Shown here piece after piece: positions 19,114-23,866 of a DNA stretch of 23,866 nt (positions are counted from its first letter, which is position 1; every line of letters starts with the position of its first letter). This DNA is from Zygnema cylindricum (lineage: Eukaryota; Streptophyta; Zygnematophyceae; Zygnematales; Zygnemataceae): the NCBI GenBank assembly GCA_037447655.1, contig JBBHKE010000271.1, positions 560,001 through 583,866 of the forward strand. Reading direction: 5' to 3'. Below the pieces are notes generated by a model. That model did no database searches and was not told where the DNA came from. It was given only the letters and a program-made list of their open reading frames with translations. Made by a program: the position numbers and the translations under genes.

Positions 19114-20117
19114 TGTTGAAAAGAGAGGTATTTTGTAGTCTTTTCTTGTGGACTTACTGTAGCCCTCATACTTGTCACAGTCGTTGAGGACCTGTAGGCA
19201 ACCATGGCTGTCGGTTGTAGCTAATGGAGACAAATAGATCATTAAATACAATTTTTTTGCAAAATATAGAGTGCCCCTTATGGGACTTGATCCAGTGACC
19301 TCCGGGTGCCCGTCCTACGATTTAACCGTCCGCTTTATCTAGTAAGTCTTGAATAAATAGATATACGTATATGGCGCGATATTTATTTAAAGCTATACCG
19401 CGCCGATCATTTCATTTAACTAATTACGAGACGATTTATGCATGGAAACATACCGGTCCGCACGAAATCGGGAGCGCACGAAATATACGAATTGACATTT
19501 ATTTTCGACAAACGAAATCAAATGTCCGGATCTGATCGAACGGCTCACAGTGGAGCCGGAATGCCGGAACAACAGTTTCGCGGTTTGCAGACCAGATGTC
19601 GGTGGACGACACATGGCAACATATGGTTGGACAGCGAATATCACGGGAGGAGCAACTACGGCTCCGGAACTGATACGCGTCAACGGAACGGCCATGCCGT
19701 ACTATAGCCGTACAGGAAGTACAGTGTTACTTGTACCTTCTTGTACTTTACAGTCTTATGATTGGTCGAAGTCCCTTAGTAGTAGGCTTAGAGAGGTAGT
19801 TTAAGACTTAGAAAATTTTTGGTTTTCCAGCCTCTCTCCCAGAGTGAACTTCTATTTATGGACCAACTTTGGTTAGCCATAACTTAATACTCAGAGGAGA
19901 AACTTTAGTGATTATTTTTGCAACGGACTCAAGGGAGTCCACGCTACGCAGAGGTGTAGTCAGTTAGAGTTTTTGCGTTCGAGGCTGGGACTTATTCATT
20001 ATCAAAGTCAAAAGTGCATATACTATCGTAGAGGCTTCACATAAGCTGGACATTCTGTGTACCAATGGAGGTCACAGAATTACAAGGAGGTGGGTTGGCA
20101 AATACAAAAAAAAAAAA
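19114..20117 (+). mobile_element. Truncated plus-strand relative of the copia element: LTR, leader and start of gag
   Basis: The LTR begins TGTTGAAAAG at 19114 and runs to about 19885. The leader retains ATAACTTA, GACTC-AAGG-GAGTC (19926-19939) and TAGAGGCTTC in the same order as the leader at 5216-5398. It then reaches a gag ATG at 20065 (MEVTELQ, matching MEVSEFQ). Homology stops about 40 bases later at an A12 run (20106-20117). It lacks the rest of gag, all of pol and the 3' LTR. It faces the related minus-strand copy at 20537-23195. Confidence 0.75.
19265..19342 (-). other. tRNA-like segment in the plus-strand copia LTR
   Basis: On the minus strand (antisense to this copy) GGATCAAGTCC (19293-19283) resembles a B box, and CGGTTAAATCG about 30 bases upstream resembles an A box, with ACCCGGAGGTCACT between them as in a tRNA body. 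Same position and orientation relative to the element as at 561-640. Confidence 0.45.
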
Positions 20118-20536
20118 TGTTACACGCTAGACAATTAATTTACGTGCCATAATGGAAAACCAACAATAATTGACGAAATTTGCACATGACACGCGCTTTC
20201 AAAAATATAACCAAAAAATAAAAATGTACTTTTGTAACTCTCCCTCGTCACTCTATTTTCAGTACCTTTTATTTCTCACACTATTTTTTTCAAAAGACTT
20301 TTGTTATGTTCACAAGACCCTGAATAAACGCGTTGGCGTAAAAGCTTCGTGTTTGCAAAAAGTATAACAGCGTTTTGTCGTATGACGATTCACGTACTTT
20401 TTGACATATCTCCTAAAGTTCTATTCACTCTTTTTGCTACTATATTTTGTTTACACCACACACTGACACTGGTCTGACCAGCTGAAATAATTATTATTTA
20501 AAAAGTAATACCATCCATTATTCTGTTTTTCTTCAT
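20118..20536. other. AT-rich spacer, nothing recognisable
   Basis: Separates the two convergent truncated copia copies. A short hairpin CTGGT-CTG-ACCAG is near 20472. I see no gene, tRNA or repeat. Confidence 0.6.
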
Positions 20537-20671
20537 TTTTTTTAATCTATCTAGATGCACATGCCCCAACCTTTTGTGCCAAAGCATCATATCACTTGCA
20601 CACAAGTAGAGAACACTCTTTTCATTGCAAAGTACAATTCTCAACATTCATTCACCCCCCTTCTCAGCTAT

Positions 20672-20867
20672 GAAATAGACAACATTATCAAAGCTTGCAA
20701 TGGAGATTCATTTCTCAGTTCTGTTTCAAACTCCTTTTCATCTAGGACAGCTGTAGAGACTATGTTCTTGAAATAGACCATATTATCAAAGCTTATTGTG
20801 AATATTCCTTTCTTAGTTCCTGTTTCAAACTCTTTTTCATCTAAGACAGCTTTAGAGACTAGGCTCT
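20672..20867. repeat. 98-bp tandem duplication inside the decayed pol
   Basis: Copies at 20672-20769 and 20770-20867 both begin GAAATAGAC and end AGAGACTA-G-TCTT, with roughly 15-20% divergence. 98 is not a multiple of three, so it is frame-disrupting. A second duplication of about 31 bp (GTTTC-TGAA-CACCT-TTATCTTT) lies at about 21019-21076, and a 23-bp one (CTTTGTCACCATTGCTGGTG) is at 21982 and 22005. Confidence 0.8.
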
Positions 20868-22352
20868 TGCTAAGCTGTGGAATGTAAAAAACATCAGAGA
20901 CTGTTACAATTGATGTCTTTCGATCAACTAAAACCTTTAAGTCAATAGTTCCAACAAGACTTGTTGTTCCTACTCTACCATCTCTGCAGTCTATGTAAAC
21001 TATTAAGATCTTTCTTGGTTTCGTGAACCACCTCTTATCTTTTTCTCAGTTTCATGAAACACCTTTTATCTTTGCACATATGCATTGAAGCCCTTGAGTC
21101 GATGATCCACCCATCCTCAGGTGGGTCCCTCTTACCTCCGAAAGCACACTTCTATTTCCGTGGAATGTCGACATGCTTCTTAGTGGTTTTCGGATTAAGA
21201 AGCAGGTCCTCAAACTCTTCTTCCAGTTCGGTTGTTTTGTCTTCTTACTCATCATAAACTTGAGTCAAGAAAGCCTTTTTCTTCCCTCCATCCCTTAAGG
21301 TTCCTTGTCCGTCTTTCATTCGGAGATCTACAAATTTTACAAAATCTACTATATAGTGTCTTGGTTTCTTGCAAAAGTGACATAGTCCTCCTCGAGGAGT
21401 TCCTCTCCCCTGTCGATCAAACGTGCCACCTCTTTGTCCTCTTCCTCCAAAGTTGTGATAAAGATATTTCCCTTTTTTCTCATCACGTTTGCGCCAATCA
21501 GATCCTACAGACGATGCTTGAACACTTGGATTCCCTCTCCTAAGCTCTATGGTGCTCTCTTTCACTAAAATCTTTCACACTGTATCATCCCAGTTCCAAT
21601 TGCTATCTCCTGTATCATGCAATCAGTTTATGATATTCTCATACTCTTCGTGTAGTTTCATCATCAATGTATTTACTCTTTGTTTCTCAGACTATGAGTT
21701 ACTTGCACTCTCTTGTTCTCCAAATAATACTCTTAAATCATTGCAATAATCATTCATGCTTCCTCCCTTATATGTATAACTTTCAATCTTGTTTTTGCCA
21801 TCTAATGCTGCTATAATGATCCACTTTTACATTTGATAACTAGTGATACCCAAATCTGAGTGGAAGATCTGACACGCATAAGGGGAATGGCAATGCCCTT
21901 TACTACACTTTTGAGAATTAAGAGCTTAGCAACCTTGTCGTTATAGTTCCACTTTTCATAGTCTGACCGTTCGGTCTGACTCTTTGTCACCATTGCTGGT
22001 GCTGCTTTGTCACCATTGCTGGTGCTGCTGCCGCCGGTATCTTCCTTGATAATGGAGTACCTTAAGATGCCAATCCTCTTTTTTCTCCTTCCATGACTAT
22101 CTCCTCCCGTTCCTCGCCATCATCGGTGATGGTGGTAGATGTATTAGCAGCTATAGTGATAGAGGTGCCAAAGAAACGTGTTCCTCCAAACCCCGGTTGA
22201 GGTGGGCATCGAATTTTTCCGGACACTATGCCCCATAGGTGCTTCTTAAGGAGTTCTCCCTCCATCATCATTTCCCAATAAAGAAAGTTTGATCCATCAA
22301 ATATGGGCACCCAGAGGGTGGGCCCATAACCTGGAATTCCATGGTCTCTATT
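20868..22352 (-). pseudogene. gag: copia Gag and protease remnant
   Basis: Fragments in all three frames. MEFQVMGPPS starts at 22352, followed in another frame by VPIFDGSNFLYWEMMMEG. KWNYNDKVAKLLILKSVVKG (about 21950) matches the NNMAAKHFILRHLTQG segment of the complete element. DWRKRD leads to a knuckle CHFCKKPRHYIVDF (about 21380) whose last Cys is Phe. The protease core reads DSRA rather than DSGA (about 21090). Useful as a comparator: here the DWR-to-knuckle region is one continuous frame. Confidence 0.75.
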
Positions 22353-22535
22353 ATCCCACAGAATGAGCAGCCTATGTAAAGCCTCTAAGATAATATTTTC
22401 CCCTTCCACTTTCCCACTGAATAAGTGCCACCTAGGCACACAATTACTTTGACCACCTTCACCCCTAGGAGGACAAGACTCCACTGAGTCAAAAGCAAAA
22501 AGAATCACTGAATTTGCTCTTTTGAGCAATAAGTT

Positions 22536-23195
22536 ATGGCTGGTCAAATATGACCTTTATAGTTACAAGCTCTCTTAGAGAGAGGTACCTAAATTTAACT
22601 AGATTATGGTCTGCCTACTTACGTCTAGTTACTACTAAACCCTAGTTCAATAAGAACACTGTAAAGTACAATAAGGTACAATAGTTGAAGTACTTATTGT
22701 ACAGCTATTGTACGACATCGCCTTCAAGGTGACTCTTGTCGAATCTGGAGCCATGGTTCCTCCTCCTATTTTCCCCGGTAACTAATAATGTGGCGCCATG
22801 TGGCATCGCGTGACGCTATCCCCAAGAGCCGCCAAAAGCTCATTCCTGGTGGCGGCTGCAACGACGGCCGTCCGATTAAATAAATTTACATGGTTCGGAT
22901 TCACATTCGTGCATGAATTGTTTCACATGCGTCTCTTTATCAGTTTGGTATGAATTAGCCGACATGTCAAAATATAAGTACCATTGAAACCTTACGAGTG
23001 TAACGTTTCGTCCACCACGTAATGGTTAAGGCGTTAGGCTATTTGGGATCTGCATGTAAATCTTGCCAGGGTAGAGTTTTGGTTAAATGCCCTTCTGAAG
23101 AAGGTGAGAGCCATAGCGTTTCTTTGGTCCTCTCTCTCTCTCTTTCGAGTCTAACTAAATTTGGTAAGTGAACAATTAATTACTTCTTTTCAACA
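22536..23195 (-). repeat. 5' LTR of the decayed copia copy
   Basis: Inner end TTATGGCTGGTCAAA (22533 onward) aligns with TTATGGAGGGTCAAA of the complete element; outer end TGTTGAAAAG at 23195. It contains an antisense tRNA-like stretch near 23020-23075 with an A-box-like TGGTTAAGGCG; the B box is eroded. A CT-rich microsatellite is at about 23128-23144. Confidence 0.65.
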
Positions 23196-23866
23196 GTACG
23201 CAAGTGAAGATTTGATGTAAACTTTGTCGGTGTTAAAAATCATAAGGATATTCAATATTGGATCATATCTTACGTGGGGCTAGTCAATTAAGAACACGTG
23301 GTTTACAGACTCTTGGTGATGGAACATCGAATCAATCAACGCGGTCTGTAGAGTTGGCCGTACGATTACAAGAACATGTGATGGAACTACCCTTATACTT
23401 TGGTATTTGTTTTTGTTTCGGTTTGATCAGTTATCATCCGATATGTCCATTTCTTTGCAATAGGCGGTACTATTTAGCTACCTAGATCAAGCGATTTGGA
23501 TTCGTATCGGTGCAGATGTACTGTTTGGTACGTTCTGGTACTTTAAGGGTTACGGCAATTTAACCCTCATTTATTCAGTACTAAAAAGTAAAAACTCTAT
23601 AATCTTTATACAAATTATAGACCTTTGGCCGTCTGTTTGAAAACCTTTAAAGAGGCCGACTTTCAATTTGTCTGCACCCGTAAACGGCGTGTCCCTTGGG
23701 TGACGTCAGTAAACGGGTAACGTTGTCCCTCGGCCCATGTCAACGATCGGGTAGCATAGTCCCTCGGCCAACGTCAATAAACGGGTAACTTCAAAATGTT
23801 TGCCGTCCGTTTCAAGAAGTACGATTTTGTGCCGTTCATTTGTTCAAAGATTTTGCGTCAATCGTT
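23196..23866. other. Flanking stretch without a recognisable gene
   Basis: A 75-codon plus-strand ORF at 23258-23485 (starts MDHILRGASQLRTRG) has no motif I recognise and a hydrophobic C-terminal half; it may be chance. The last 190 bases hold short tandem repeats. Confidence 0.5.
23682..23790. repeat. Short tandem repeats, units of 29-35 bp
   Basis: Units begin AAACGG or ATCGGG at 23682, 23711, 23746 and 23779, each followed by GTCCCT-GG and ending in GTCA. The first junction holds a palindromic TGACGTCA. Non-coding. Confidence 0.75.

Larger units (their letters stand above)
20537..23195 (-). mobile_element. Truncated, decayed minus-strand relative of the copia element
   Basis: 5' LTR about 22536-23195, leader with both hairpins, then gag and the start of pol. 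It breaks off at about 20537 inside the integrase zinc-finger region (MLWHKRLGHVHLDR), so most of integrase, all of RT and RNase H, and the 3' LTR are missing. The LTR starts TGTTGAAAAG at 23195 on the minus strand, the same first ten bases as the copy at 19114, whereas the complete element starts TGTAGAAAC. Much more decayed than the element at 1-6241. Confidence 0.8.

Noticed and set aside
19438-19804. Overlapping plus and minus ORFs of 84-91 codons in 19420-19804
   Set aside because: They lie inside the plus-strand copia LTR and have no motif; treated as chance.

Overview
The window looks like a nuclear scaffold from a eukaryote, most likely the green-plant lineage (a streptophyte alga or land plant). 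The reasons are plant-style Ty1/copia Gag and Pol, a Ty3/gypsy RNase H with a TDWS motif, and a DUF659-type hAT transposase. The organism is an inference; no host gene is recognisable. One assembly gap (10 N) lies at 9906-9915. Almost everything is transposable-element sequence, mostly on the minus strand and nested.

Region by region: (1) 1-6241 is a nearly complete minus-strand Ty1/copia element. It has two LTRs about 2.4% diverged, a polypurine tract, and gag and pol with three in-frame stops and one -1 frame change at an A AAA AAC heptamer. (2) It sits inside the RNase H of a second minus-strand element, 6242-10558. That element is a Ty3/gypsy-type retrotransposon whose pol carries a recognisable C5-cytosine DNA methyltransferase between a protease-like segment and the reverse transcriptase; this is the most interesting object in the window. 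(3) 10559-15180 holds repeats and a degraded, apparently gag-only copia-type element. Its 5' LTR end and leader resemble those of the methyltransferase element. (4) 15378-18330 is a broken hAT transposase, split by about 1.34 kb of TG...CA-ended DNA and followed by a roughly 540-bp imperfect palindrome. (5) 19114-20117 (plus strand) and 20537-23195 (minus strand) are two truncated, convergent relatives of the first copia element. (6) 23196-23866 has no recognisable gene and ends in short tandem repeats.

No open coding sequence here looks intact: stops, frameshifts and small tandem duplications break every element. Shared features link the copies. All three copia relatives carry two short hairpins next to the LTR/leader junction. 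All three also carry a tRNA-like, pol III box-like segment antisense to the element inside the LTR. Several premature stops fit C-to-T or G-to-A decay, consistent with a cytosine-methylated genome.
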